Shown: one piece after another, positions 47,301-55,278 of the stretch
Position numbering within the stretch: position 1 is the stretch's first letter
Layout of the letters: each line of letters starts with the position of its first letter
Assembly: GCA_002319795.1 (NCBI GenBank)
Contig: DCFU01000032.1
Location: 32,980-96,979 of the forward strand
Length of the DNA: 64,000 bases
DNA from: Megamonas sp. UBA1796
GTDB taxonomy: Bacteria > Bacillota > Negativicutes > Selenomonadales > Selenomonadaceae
Direction: 5' to 3'
The notes under the pieces: model-generated
The model's database searches: none
What the model was told of the DNA's origin: nothing
Seen by the model: the letters and a program-made list of their open reading frames with translations, nothing else
Made by a program: the position numbers and the translations under genes

Positions 47301-47714
47301 ACAATGTGTTTTGCTGAGCTGGAGGACTTTACGCATCGTATTGAAATTGTAGTTTTTCCACGAGTGTTTTATCAAAGTCTTAATGTACTTACACTGGATA
47401 TGTCGGTTGTAGTACAGGGAAGAGTTAATATGACGGATGATGGGGCGAAGCTTATAGCAGATAAGATTTGTTCGCTTGAAGAATATCGCCCGGAATATTA
47501 TATTACGATCCATAGGGAGCAGGAAAATGAGGATAATCTTAGGGCCTTGCGAGAAATTTTTATCCGGCATCATGGAGAGCATGTTGTTTACTTGCATATG
47601 CAGGCAAGTAAACAGCAAATAAAAACGGAACCACAATTTTGGCTGGAACCGTCTGCAGAGGTGGTCAAAGAAATTGAAGCACTTTTAGGGGAAGGTGCTG
47701 TAAAACAACGATAA
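44307..47714 (+). CDS. dnaE: DNA polymerase III alpha subunit, DnaE type
   Basis: A C-family replicative polymerase of 1,135 residues from the TTG given. Order: PHP domain (HLHVHTEYSLLDG near residue 10), polymerase palm with the catalytic Asp401-x-Asp403 in PDIDIDF, fingers and thumb, helix-hairpin-helix, and an OB-fold domain near 990-1070. No proofreading domain is inserted, so it is DnaE rather than PolC. The start is uncertain. TTG 44307 lacks a good site, whereas aaggaaggtga (44269-44279) is correctly placed for an in-frame ATA at 44286. Confidence 0.94.
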   Translation: MQEVRPPFTHLHVHTEYSLLDGASRIKDLIKTTKELGMDSIAITDHGAMYGVIDFYKEAKKEGIKPIIGCEVYLAPGSRHDDFEVNGARYYHLILLAENNDGYRNLVKLVSLANIEGMYYKPRVDKELLRQYHEGIICLSACIAGEIPQMILQDNMERADALVSEYIEIFGKDNFFLEIQDHGMSEEKKSNKGLVALAEKYGLGLVATNDLHYIRREDSTFHDVLLCIQTGRTVQDETRMRFPSDAFYLKSPEEMQKLFPVYPEALANTQRIANRCNVDFEFGHLHLPNFPLPDGMTDEMYLRQLCEEKFAARYSPITEEARKRLEYELGIIHHMGYDSYFLIVWDFIRYARSKGIAVGPGRGSAAGSIVAYILGITDIDPLKYALLFERFLNPDRVTMPDIDIDFCYIRREEVIDYVKRRYGDDHVAQIVTFGTMAAKGAVRDVGRALNMPYADVDRVAKMIPTELGITLDKALKESGDLKSLYESDEQVKRLIDFARSVEGLPRHSSTHAAGVVIARNPLTDYVPVQISEGTLVTQYDKDHVEELGLLKMDFLGLRTLTVISNALDNIKKARGIEIDIQHIPLEDDAASRMLCEGKTGAVFQMESSGMTALVKELRPEGFADLIPLVALYRPGPLGSGMVTDFINGRHGKKQVTYMHPLLEPILKETFGVVLYQEQVMQIVQVLAGFTLGQADLLRRAMGKKKHEILMAQKENFLNGAKSNDIDTNLANTIFDLLTHFADYGFNKSHSAAYALVAWQTVYLKAHYPQEFMAAMLSSIMDTNDKVSIYIDQCRHMGIPILPPDINASSASFSVDGDSIRFGLAAVRNVGENAIRNLEEVRGQGGPFKSLLDFCSRVDMHMMNKRVLDSLIKCGAFDSLGAKRSQLLAVLEQALDMAASRQRDLASGQLGLFAEEVTGIEETLPLPDIPEAVPSELLAWEKEITGFYITGHPLDRYADKIKNFIRIEQVLSGGLKENQLVRIAGILVSTKRIATKKGDTMCFAELEDFTHRIEIVVFPRVFYQSLNVLTLDMSVVVQGRVNMTDDGAKLIADKICSLEEYRPEYYITIHREQENEDNLRALREIFIRHHGEHVVYLHMQASKQQIKTEPQFWLEPSAEVVKEIEALLGEGAVKQR

Positions 47715-47738
47715 AATTTTAAGGGGGTGATTTGTGCA

Positions 47739-47942
47739 GTGTGGACGTCGATATATATTGCCAATAATAAAATGCAGGCTGAGCAGATGCAGACTGCTTT
47801 AAAGGCAGAGGGAATCATGACAAATGTGCGTATTGTTGGAGGAACGGTTGTTCAGGACGAAAGCATGTTTGAAATTCAAGTATTAGAATCCGAGGTTGAA
47901 GAGGCGCAAAGTGTCGTCTTTGGTACAACAGAAAAAATATAA
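47739..47942 (+). CDS. Small DUF2007-type protein
   Basis: A 67-residue protein resembling the DUF2007 / putative signal-transducing family, an alpha-beta domain with PII-like topology: TSIYIANNKMQAEQMQTAL (strand, helix), GIMTNVRIVGG, FEIQVLESEVEEAQSVV. Function unknown. GTG 47739 is preferred because aagggggtga ends eight bases earlier; GTG 47727 overlaps that site. It sits 24 bases after dnaE and 24 before the flavodoxin gene, probably in their transcript. Confidence 0.7.
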   Translation: MWTSIYIANNKMQAEQMQTALKAEGIMTNVRIVGGTVVQDESMFEIQVLESEVEEAQSVVFGTTEKI

Positions 47943-47966
47943 AAATATAATGAGGAGATATTACAG

Positions 47967-48452
47967 ATGAAAATCACAATTGTATATTACAGTAAAACGG
48001 GCAAAACAAAAGAAATGGCAGAGGAAGTCGCTAAGGGCATACAGGAAGTAAAAGGCGTGGACGTCCGATTTTTCGATGTAGAAAATATCGATATGGAGTA
48101 TCTGGCTGAAAGCCGGGCTGTAATTTTTGGAACACCGACGTATTATGCAAATCTTTGCTGGCAGTTAAAGAAATTCTTTGATGAAAGCGGCGGCATTAAT
48201 CTTTCGGGTAAATTGGGAGCTGCTTTTGCTACGGCAAATGTGCCACAGGGCGGTGCGGATGTAGCACTTCTGACCTTGATACAGCATATGATGGTTAAGG
48301 GAATGCTGGTATATTCGGGAGGCACGACTCTGGGGCAGCCTTTTTTGCATTTAGGGGCTGCTGGCTGGCGAGATACTTTTGAGGAAAACAGACACCTGTT
48401 CCGTGTTTTTGGCCAGAGGATTGCTGCTAAGGCACAAGAGATTTTTTCTTAA
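47967..48452 (+). CDS. Flavodoxin-family FMN protein
   Basis: A 161-residue flavodoxin-fold protein of the WrbA/NAD(P)H-dependent reductase-like group. The FMN phosphate loop is YYSKTGKTKEMA near the N-terminus; GTPTYYANLCWQLKKFFDES and AFATANVPQGGADVALL form the other FMN-contacting loops. Likely roles are electron transfer or quinone/flavin reduction; the partner is unknown. ATG start with gaggag upstream. Confidence 0.85.
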   Translation: MKITIVYYSKTGKTKEMAEEVAKGIQEVKGVDVRFFDVENIDMEYLAESRAVIFGTPTYYANLCWQLKKFFDESGGINLSGKLGAAFATANVPQGGADVALLTLIQHMMVKGMLVYSGGTTLGQPFLHLGAAGWRDTFEENRHLFRVFGQRIAAKAQEIFS

Positions 48453-48488
48453 AATCTGGCTATGAACAATAAAATGCGTAAAATATCC

Positions 48489-48518
48489 TTGACGCTGCTC
48501 CTTATGTTTCGCTATAAT
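48489..48518 (+). promoter_or_regulatory. Promoter of dacF
   Basis: TTGACG (48489-48494), 18-base spacer, TATAAT (48513-48518), 28 bases before the start. Confidence 0.7.
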
Positions 48519-48546
48519 ATTATGGTATATAGCGGGGGATTGACAA

Positions 48547-49734
48547 TTGAGACAGAGTAAGATACATTTTTTATTTATAGCACTTATTGCTTTTTATTTG
48601 AATATAGGACATACAATCGTGTCTGCTCAAGGGCTGCCAGTTCCAGACGGTTTGGTGGTTCCGGCAGGGGATGCTTTGCCGGGTGTTACAGCGAAAGCTG
48701 CTGTTGTTATGGATGCAGCGACTGGTAGGATACTTTATGCACGTAATATGGATGACAGGCATTATCCGGCCAGTACTACCAAGATAATGACTTTGATTAT
48801 AGCGCTTGAGCATGGGAGTCTTGATGATATCGTCACTGTAAGCGATAATGCCGGACATACGGAAGGGTCTACGATTTGGCTGGAGCCTGGAGAGAAAATG
48901 CGTTTTCTTGATCTTCTTTATGGTATGATGCTTGTATCGGGGAATGATGCAACTGTCGCTGTGGCCGAGCATGTTGCGGGTAGTGTGGATGCTTTTGCCG
49001 GAATGATGACAGATAAGGCGCATGCGCTTGGTGCGGTCAATACTTCGTTTGTGAATTCCAGTGGTCTGCCGGATGAACATCATTTTACGACGGCGCATGA
49101 CATGGCATTGATTGCCGCTTATGGGTATAAAAATCCGATGTTCGAGCAGATTGTCAGTACGAGAGAGATGCAAATTCCATGGATAAATCATCCTGAGGGC
49201 CGTGGATTGCGTAATGAAAACAGGATGTTATGGCTGTATGATGGCGCCAATGGAGTAAAGACTGGGTATACGGATGCGGCTGGACGCTGTCTGGTTACCG
49301 CAGCGAAAAGGGATGGAATTCAGTTGATTTCCGTTGTTTTGGACAGTACGTATATGTGGAATGATTCGATAGCAATGCTGGATTATGGTTTTCAGCAGGT
49401 GCGCCCTGTACAGTTGGTAAGCAAAGACCGCGTAGTGAAGACTATAGAAGTTGCTTCAGGCAAACAGAAAAAACTCCGACTGAAAACCGCAGAGGAAATT
49501 CGTGTTCCTATAGCGTATGGAGATGATGTATCTGAGTTTTCACAGGTGATAGATGCACCGGAAAGAGTCTCCGCAGCTGTTCATAAGGGAGATATTATAG
49601 GACGATTATTGATAAAATATGAGGGCAGGGAAGTTGCTTCTACGAACTTAGTGGCCATGGATTCAGTTGAAAAGAAATCTTTTTTTGCACTTTTAGATCA
49701 GGCAATAACTTATTTATTTGCATATGTATTTTAA
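48547..49734 (+). CDS. dacF: D-alanyl-D-alanine carboxypeptidase (DacF-like)
   Basis: A penicillin-binding protein of family S11 that trims the terminal D-Ala of peptidoglycan pentapeptides outside the membrane. It has 395 residues with an N-terminal signal sequence (about 1-28). The active-site motif STTK (Ser76-Lys79), then SGND, then KTGYT are all present. The PBP5-type C-terminal domain (about 280-375) ends in a hydrophobic, probably membrane-associated tail. TTG start after agcggggga. It has its own promoter. Confidence 0.93.
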   Translation: MRQSKIHFLFIALIAFYLNIGHTIVSAQGLPVPDGLVVPAGDALPGVTAKAAVVMDAATGRILYARNMDDRHYPASTTKIMTLIIALEHGSLDDIVTVSDNAGHTEGSTIWLEPGEKMRFLDLLYGMMLVSGNDATVAVAEHVAGSVDAFAGMMTDKAHALGAVNTSFVNSSGLPDEHHFTTAHDMALIAAYGYKNPMFEQIVSTREMQIPWINHPEGRGLRNENRMLWLYDGANGVKTGYTDAAGRCLVTAAKRDGIQLISVVLDSTYMWNDSIAMLDYGFQQVRPVQLVSKDRVVKTIEVASGKQKKLRLKTAEEIRVPIAYGDDVSEFSQVIDAPERVSAAVHKGDIIGRLLIKYEGREVASTNLVAMDSVEKKSFFALLDQAITYLFAYVF

Positions 49735-49735
49735 C

Positions 49736-49760
49736 GGGGCTGGTTGACAGCCCTCTTTTT
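49736..49760 (+). terminator. Weak terminator of dacF
   Basis: Short stem gggct (49737-49741) / agccc (49749-49753), seven-base loop, then five T. It lies just before the next gene, so read-through is likely. Confidence 0.5.
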
Positions 49761-49773
49761 GTGAGGCATGTAT

Positions 49774-50499
49774 ATGGAACGATTACAGAAGATCCTTAGC
49801 CAGGCGGGGATTGCTTCCCGTCGTGCGGCGGAGAAAATGATTTTAGATGGACGTGTGGCCGTTGACGGTCAATTGGTTACAGAATTAGGAACCAGGGCAG
49901 ATACGGAAAGTGCTGATATTACAGTTGATGGGAAATCTATTCGAAAAGCGGAAAAACATGTATATTATTTATTAAATAAACCAAAGGGGTATTTGTCTAC
50001 TGCGAAGGATGATCGTGGCAGGCAGACGGTTCTAGAGTTGCTTTCGGATGTTCGGGAGCGGGTTTATCCGGTAGGGAGATTAGATAATAATACAGAAGGT
50101 TTATTATTATTGACAAATGACGGTGAACTCATGAATGCGTTATTGCATCCAAAATCCAAAGTTTATAAAACCTATATTGCGCGTGTGAAGGGAACTCCCA
50201 GGGAGGAGAGCCTGGACATGCTTCGCCAAGGGATTGGACTGTCGGATGGAATGACAGCACCGGCTAAAGTTCGTATATTAGAACTGGATGCCGCCAGGGG
50301 AATGACGAAACTGGAGGTTTCTATTCATGAAGGGCGCAACCGACAGGTAAGGCGGATGTTCGAAGCTATCGGCCATAGGGTAGAGGCACTGAAACGTATA
50401 GAATTTGCTGGTTTGACACTTTCGGGTGTTCAACGGGGACAATATCGTGCTTTAACAAAAGATGAAATAGACTACCTTGGCTCGTTGACTGGGAAATAG
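49774..50499 (+). CDS. rluB: Pseudouridine synthase, RsuA/RluB family
   Basis: An rRNA pseudouridine synthase of 241 residues: an N-terminal S4 RNA-binding domain (about 1-60, MERLQKILSQAGIASRRAAEKMI) and catalytic domain with VGRLDNNTEGLLLLTNDGEL containing the catalytic Asp. RluB (23S) is the likelier subtype from the overall pattern, but the RsuA-type target cannot be excluded. ATG 49774 is chosen over 49768 because gtgagg is seven bases before it. It is the first gene of a long same-strand run. Confidence 0.9.
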   Translation: MERLQKILSQAGIASRRAAEKMILDGRVAVDGQLVTELGTRADTESADITVDGKSIRKAEKHVYYLLNKPKGYLSTAKDDRGRQTVLELLSDVRERVYPVGRLDNNTEGLLLLTNDGELMNALLHPKSKVYKTYIARVKGTPREESLDMLRQGIGLSDGMTAPAKVRILELDAARGMTKLEVSIHEGRNRQVRRMFEAIGHRVEALKRIEFAGLTLSGVQRGQYRALTKDEIDYLGSLTGK

Positions 50500-50533
50500 T
50501 ATAAAGACAAAGGAGGACAATCCAAACGGAATT

Positions 50534-51775
50534 ATGAAAAAAGTGATTGTAATAGGCGCTGGCCCTGCTGGGATGATGGCTGCCGTTAAGGCCGCGGAAA
50601 ACGGAGCTCAGGTGGTTTTGTTAGAGAAAATGAAGCGCGTTGGTAAAAAAATGTCGATTACTGGTAAAGGTCGTTGCAATATAACAAATTCAGCAGATAT
50701 TGCTGAAATCATCAAAAATATTCCCGGTAACGGGGTCTTTTTACATAGTGTATTGCATTCTTTTGATAATCAGGATGTTATGGAGTTTTTTCAGGAAAAT
50801 GGTGTGCCTGTGAAAATAGAACGAGGGAACCGTGTATTTCCTGTGAGTGATAAAGCTGAAGATGTAGTAGGTGCGATGCTTCAAAAACTTCATTTACTGG
50901 GAGTTCATATTCTAACCGAGAAGGCAGTTACAGATATTTTGACGATACAGGGAAGAGCCAGCGGAGTTCGACTGTTATCAGGAGAAACGTATGAAGCAGA
51001 TGCCGTGGTACTGGCAGTTGGCGGTGCCTCTTATCCAGGGACCGGGTCGACAGGGGATGGTTATAAAATTGCCAAGAAACTGGGACATACCGTTACAGAA
51101 GTCTATCCTTCCTTGGTGCCATTGGAAACTGATGAGGAATGGGTAAAGGATATGCAGGGTCTTTCACTGAAGAATGTACGTGTCGGTTTGTTGATTGACG
51201 GAGAAAAAATTACTGAGGACTTTGGCGAAATGATGTTTGCACATTTTGGTGTAACAGGTCCGATTGTCTTGTCATTAAGCCGCGTAGCTGCAGACTACTT
51301 GCGAAAGGGAAAACAGGTTGAATTAGTTATTGATTTAAAACCTGCATTGACACCAGAAAAATTGGATGCACGTCTACAGCGTGATTTTGAGAAATATATA
51401 CGTAAGCAGATTAAAAATGGCCTGAACGATTTGCTGCCAGCCAAAATGATTGCACCGGTTATTGATTTGGCGTATATTGATCCGGAGAAAGAAATCCATC
51501 AGTTGACGAAGGCAGAACGTTTACGTATTGTGGCATTATTGAAGTGCCTGACTTTGACGATTACGGGGACAAGGCCGATGGCTGAGGCTATCGTTACGGC
51601 TGGCGGCATATCAACTAGGGAAATACAGCCAAAGACAATGGAATCAAAACTTGTACCGGGCGTTTATTTTGCCGGAGAGGTTGTGGATATAGACGGCTTT
51701 ACCGGAGGATTTAATTTGCAGGCAGCTTTTTCCATGGGGGCAGCTGCGGGTTGCTGGAGCGTATGGAATGATTGA
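50534..51775 (+). CDS. HI0933-family FAD-dependent oxidoreductase
   Basis: A flavoprotein of the HI0933/YhiN family, 413 residues, reaction unknown. The dinucleotide-binding motif VIGAGPAGMMAAVKAAENGA opens the protein, then KMSITGKGRCNITN and a second FAD motif near the C-terminus (GVYFAGEVVDIDGFTGGFN). It is co-oriented with rluB and aroA with short gaps, a pairing common in Firmicutes. ATG start after aaaggagg. Confidence 0.88.
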   Translation: MKKVIVIGAGPAGMMAAVKAAENGAQVVLLEKMKRVGKKMSITGKGRCNITNSADIAEIIKNIPGNGVFLHSVLHSFDNQDVMEFFQENGVPVKIERGNRVFPVSDKAEDVVGAMLQKLHLLGVHILTEKAVTDILTIQGRASGVRLLSGETYEADAVVLAVGGASYPGTGSTGDGYKIAKKLGHTVTEVYPSLVPLETDEEWVKDMQGLSLKNVRVGLLIDGEKITEDFGEMMFAHFGVTGPIVLSLSRVAADYLRKGKQVELVIDLKPALTPEKLDARLQRDFEKYIRKQIKNGLNDLLPAKMIAPVIDLAYIDPEKEIHQLTKAERLRIVALLKCLTLTITGTRPMAEAIVTAGGISTREIQPKTMESKLVPGVYFAGEVVDIDGFTGGFNLQAAFSMGAAAGCWSVWND

Positions 51776-51796
51776 GGAAGAAAGGGTGGATGATAG

Positions 51797-53098
51797 ATGG
51801 AACCAATGGTGAACATTGCACCTGTCAGGAATGGACTCAGGGGAGAGGTACAGATTCCAGGTGATAAATCAATTTCACACCGCAGCGCAATGTTTGCCGG
51901 CCTGGGAGATTGTCCTGTACATATCACGAATTTTCTGCATGCGCAGGATTGCTTATCCACCTTATCATGCATGGAGGCACTTGGTGTAAAAGTAGATATG
52001 CTAAGCGATACAGAGCTTATTGTACAAGGCAATGGTATGCATGGTTTAGAGGAACCTGGAACATTTCTTGATGCAGGAAATTCAGGGACAACACTTCGTC
52101 TCATGATGGGCATGCTGGCACCGCAGTCCTTTTTGACATCATTTACAGGAGATGCATCTTTGCATAAGCGTCCTATGGAAAGAGTAATACGGCCCCTCAG
52201 CCAAATGGGGGCAGGGATTGTTGGCCGTGGCAATAATAATTTTCTGCCAATTACTGTTTTACCTATACAAACGGGCCTGCATGGTATTTGTTACGATATG
52301 CCTATGGCGAGTGCACAGGTGAAATCCGCGATTTTGCTTGCCGGGATGTATGCGGCTGGAGAGACAACAGTAACGGAGCCCTATATATCCAGAGACCATA
52401 CAGAACGTATGCTGGAGGCCTTTGGCATACTTGTTGAAAGGCAGGGGACGAGTATTACAGTTCGCGGAGGGCAGACGCTTGTGGCACCAGAGAAAATTGA
52501 GGTTCCTGGAGATATCAGTTCAGCGGCCTATTGGATGGTGGCTGCATCGATTATTCCTAATAGCGAGCTGCTTTTAAAAAATGTTGGTATCAATCCAACA
52601 CGTACGGGTATTCTGGATGTACTGGAAAGCATGGGCGCAGATATCCATTGTCTTAATACCCGGTTTTGCGGAACTGAACCCGTAGGTGATATCCTGGTTC
52701 GTACAGCCCGCTTGAGAGGAACCAGCTTTGGAGAAGACATCATGCCCCGGCTGATTGATGAGGTCCCTATATTGGTTGTAGCATCCATGTTCGCCGAGGG
52801 AGAAACTGTTATACATGGAGCTGGCGAGCTGCGTGTAAAGGAAACGGATCGTTTGCAGGCAATCACGGACCAGTTTGGAAAATTGGCTCCATGTATCGAG
52901 AGTCTCCACGATGGCCTGGTTATCCATGGAGGAGTGCCTTTGCAACCGGCAGAGTGTTTTTCTTACGATGATCATCGTATAGCTATGTCTCTGGCCATTG
53001 CCGGAGCTGCGGGCAGGGGCGTAGGAATCGAGCATGCAGATTGTGTTGCTATATCTTATCCCGGATTCTATGAGGAAATGCAGTCATTGAAAAAATAG
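51797..53098 (+). CDS. aroA: 3-phosphoshikimate 1-carboxyvinyltransferase (EPSP synthase)
   Basis: Joins shikimate 3-phosphate and PEP in the shikimate pathway for aromatic amino acids. It has 433 residues. Conserved motifs: IPGDKSISHRSAM (substrate lysine), LDAGNSGTTLRLMMG (PEP-binding), AQVKSAILLAG, and KETDRLQAI with its catalytic residues. The alanine/glycine pattern in GNSGTTLR is the usual class I/II mixture, not assigned further. ATG start with gaaaggg upstream. It is 17 bases before cmk, the gene order of many Firmicutes and Proteobacteria. Confidence 0.95.
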   Translation: MEPMVNIAPVRNGLRGEVQIPGDKSISHRSAMFAGLGDCPVHITNFLHAQDCLSTLSCMEALGVKVDMLSDTELIVQGNGMHGLEEPGTFLDAGNSGTTLRLMMGMLAPQSFLTSFTGDASLHKRPMERVIRPLSQMGAGIVGRGNNNFLPITVLPIQTGLHGICYDMPMASAQVKSAILLAGMYAAGETTVTEPYISRDHTERMLEAFGILVERQGTSITVRGGQTLVAPEKIEVPGDISSAAYWMVAASIIPNSELLLKNVGINPTRTGILDVLESMGADIHCLNTRFCGTEPVGDILVRTARLRGTSFGEDIMPRLIDEVPILVVASMFAEGETVIHGAGELRVKETDRLQAITDQFGKLAPCIESLHDGLVIHGGVPLQPAECFSYDDHRIAMSLAIAGAAGRGVGIEHADCVAISYPGFYEEMQSLKK

Positions 53099-53115
53099 GA
53101 GGGAATCTTTGAAAT

Positions 53116-53772
53116 ATGAAGAATTTGGTAATAGCAATCGATGGTCCGGCGGGTGCAGGCAAAAGTACAGCAGCACGCTTGGCAGCGAAAAAGCTCAATT
53201 ACACTTATATTGATACGGGTGCTATGTATAGGGCTGTAGCATGGAAAACTCTGCAAAACAAAGAGAAAGTGACCGATGCACTTATTATAGAAGTCGTGAA
53301 GGATATAAAAGTCTCTTTGCACTATGAACAGGGTAATACATTGGTTTTTGTAGATGGTAAAGAAGTGAGTGGTGAAATTCGTACGCCAGAGGTAACAGGC
53401 ATCGTTTCACAGGTGGCGAAACTTCGTCCTGTACGTGAGAAGATGGTCGCATTGCAGCGTAAAATGGCAGCAGCCGGTGCTGTTGTAATGGATGGACGGG
53501 ATATAGCTTCTCATGTTTTACCGGATGCAGATGTTAAGATCTTTCTGACCGCATCTATAGAGGAACGGGCGCAAAGGCGCTGGAAAGAGATGAAAAATAA
53601 AGGGTATGCGGTTGCTTTGGACGGGTTGCAGGCTGAAATGGCGGCGCGAGATAAAGCAGATAGCGAACGCGAGATTTCGCCGCTTGTACAGTGCAAGGAT
53701 GCGATTTTACTTGATACCACGGGTATGGATATAGATGAAGTTGTTACTGCTATCTTGAATATGTGCAGGTGA
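53116..53772 (+). CDS. cmk: Cytidylate kinase
   Basis: Phosphorylates CMP and dCMP with ATP for nucleotide recycling. It has 218 residues. P-loop GPAGAGKST near residue 10, YIDTGAMYRAVAW, and VVMDGRDIASHVLPDADVKIFLTAS are all family signatures. ATG start after aggaggga. Ends six bases before plsC. Confidence 0.95.
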   Translation: MKNLVIAIDGPAGAGKSTAARLAAKKLNYTYIDTGAMYRAVAWKTLQNKEKVTDALIIEVVKDIKVSLHYEQGNTLVFVDGKEVSGEIRTPEVTGIVSQVAKLRPVREKMVALQRKMAAAGAVVMDGRDIASHVLPDADVKIFLTASIEERAQRRWKEMKNKGYAVALDGLQAEMAARDKADSEREISPLVQCKDAILLDTTGMDIDEVVTAILNMCR

Positions 53773-53778
53773 AATACG

Positions 53779-54384
53779 ATGATATATGGACTTTTGAAAA
53801 ATTCACTAAAAATTTTTTTTGGATTGTTTTTCAGAATGAGGATACTTGGTAAGGAAAATGTGCCATTTTCAGGACCTGTAATTTTGGCGGCGAATCATAT
53901 GAGCAATTGGGATCCGCCAATTCTCGCGACATATCTTGATAGGCCGGTAAGCTATATGGCCAAACAGGAGCTGTTTGAAGTGCCGGTTTTGGGCCGTGCG
54001 ATTGCAAGTTGTCATGCTTTTCCAATTAAGCGTGGCGCGGCAGATCGGGCAGCCATCAAAATGGCAATTAAAATATTAAAGCTGGGAAATTGTGTGGGAG
54101 TATTCCCTGAGGGGACACGCAGCCAGGATGGAAAATTGCATAAACCAGCTGCCGGTGTAGCGCTTATTGCCGCGTTGTCGTCTGCGCCGGTCGTGCCTGT
54201 AGCACTTATTGGGACAAATGAAATTTTTTCACATCATCGCCCATTTTCCAGAGTGACTGTTGTTTATGGAAAACCAATGTTCTTTTCTGGAGAACGTAGT
54301 GACAGAAAGGCGCTGCAGGAGTTTTCACAAAAAATTATGGATGAAATTGACAGAATGATAAATTTAAATAGCAAAGATGCCTGA
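53779..54384 (+). CDS. plsC: 1-acyl-sn-glycerol-3-phosphate acyltransferase
   Basis: Adds the second acyl chain to lysophosphatidic acid at the inner membrane. It has 201 residues. The acyltransferase motifs are NHMSNWDPP (HX4D-type, catalytic His and Asp) and FPEGTRSQ; an N-terminal hydrophobic stretch serves as anchor. ATG start immediately after cmk. plsY, the preceding enzyme in the same pathway, lies 5 kb downstream. Confidence 0.93.
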   Translation: MIYGLLKNSLKIFFGLFFRMRILGKENVPFSGPVILAANHMSNWDPPILATYLDRPVSYMAKQELFEVPVLGRAIASCHAFPIKRGAADRAAIKMAIKILKLGNCVGVFPEGTRSQDGKLHKPAAGVALIAALSSAPVVPVALIGTNEIFSHHRPFSRVTVVYGKPMFFSGERSDRKALQEFSQKIMDEIDRMINLNSKDA

Positions 54385-54441
54385 TTATATGTTATACTAT
54401 AAAATAGATTGCAGTAAGGCAGAGGTGATGATGGTAGTTAT

Positions 54442-55278
54442 ATGGAAGTTATTTTAGCGGAATACCTTGGCTTTTGCTACGGTGTAAAGAGAGCAATCAA
54501 ACTTGCGAGAGATAGTGTTTCCCCGCAGGAAAGGTCGTGCACTCTCGGACCAATCATCCATAATCCTCAGATGGTCTCAAGGCTTGAGGCAGAAGGTGTT
54601 GGTACGGTCAATTCACTTGATGAAATAAGTGAAGGGACAATTATTATTCGTTCGCATGGTGTAGGTCCGCATGTTTATGATGAGGCTGAGAAAAAAGGCC
54701 TGCAAATTGTTGATGCGACATGTCCACATGTGAAGAAAGCGCAGATGGCTGCACATGATTTGGTGCAGGATGGTTATGCTGTTGTTATTATTGGAGAAAA
54801 ACGGCATCCGGAGGTCAAGAGCATTTTTGAATGGTCGGGGCATAAGGCTGTTGTCGTTGAAACTGCAGAAGAAGCCGTGACACTTTCTTGTATGGGGAAA
54901 CTTGGCATTGTTGCACAGACAACGTTTTCTAGTGAAAAATTTAAACAAATTGTGGACAAGTTATTGGATAAGTCCAATGATATAAAGTTGCTGCGGACAA
55001 TTTGTACAGCAACGGATCAACGTCAGGCTGCTGCTATTGAACTAGCTGCTCAAGTGGATTTGATGCTTGTCATTGGTGGCAAAAATAGTGCAAATACAAC
55101 ACGTCTGGCACAGTTATGTGCAAAAAAATGTATGACTTATCACATTGAAACTGCAGCAGAGCTGCGTGAAATGTGGTTTGACAAAATAGAAAAAATTGGT
55201 ATTACAGCCGGGGCATCTACGCCGGACTGGATTATCAAGGAGGTATATAAAAAGTGCAAGACATGGAAACCTTATTAG
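54442..55278 (+). CDS. ispH: 4-hydroxy-3-methylbut-2-enyl diphosphate reductase
   Basis: The iron-sulfur enzyme of the last MEP-pathway step, making IPP and DMAPP. It has 278 residues. The three cluster cysteines are Cys12 (FCYGVKRA), Cys94 (DATCPHV) and Cys188 (TICTATDQRQ). In some Clostridia IspH and S1 domains are one protein; here they are separate, but this gene overlaps the S1 gene by 25 bases. ATG start; a TATACT at 54393-54398 may be an internal -10 box. Confidence 0.95.
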   Translation: MEVILAEYLGFCYGVKRAIKLARDSVSPQERSCTLGPIIHNPQMVSRLEAEGVGTVNSLDEISEGTIIIRSHGVGPHVYDEAEKKGLQIVDATCPHVKKAQMAAHDLVQDGYAVVIIGEKRHPEVKSIFEWSGHKAVVVETAEEAVTLSCMGKLGIVAQTTFSSEKFKQIVDKLLDKSNDIKLLRTICTATDQRQAAAIELAAQVDLMLVIGGKNSANTTRLAQLCAKKCMTYHIETAAELREMWFDKIEKIGITAGASTPDWIIKEVYKKCKTWKPY

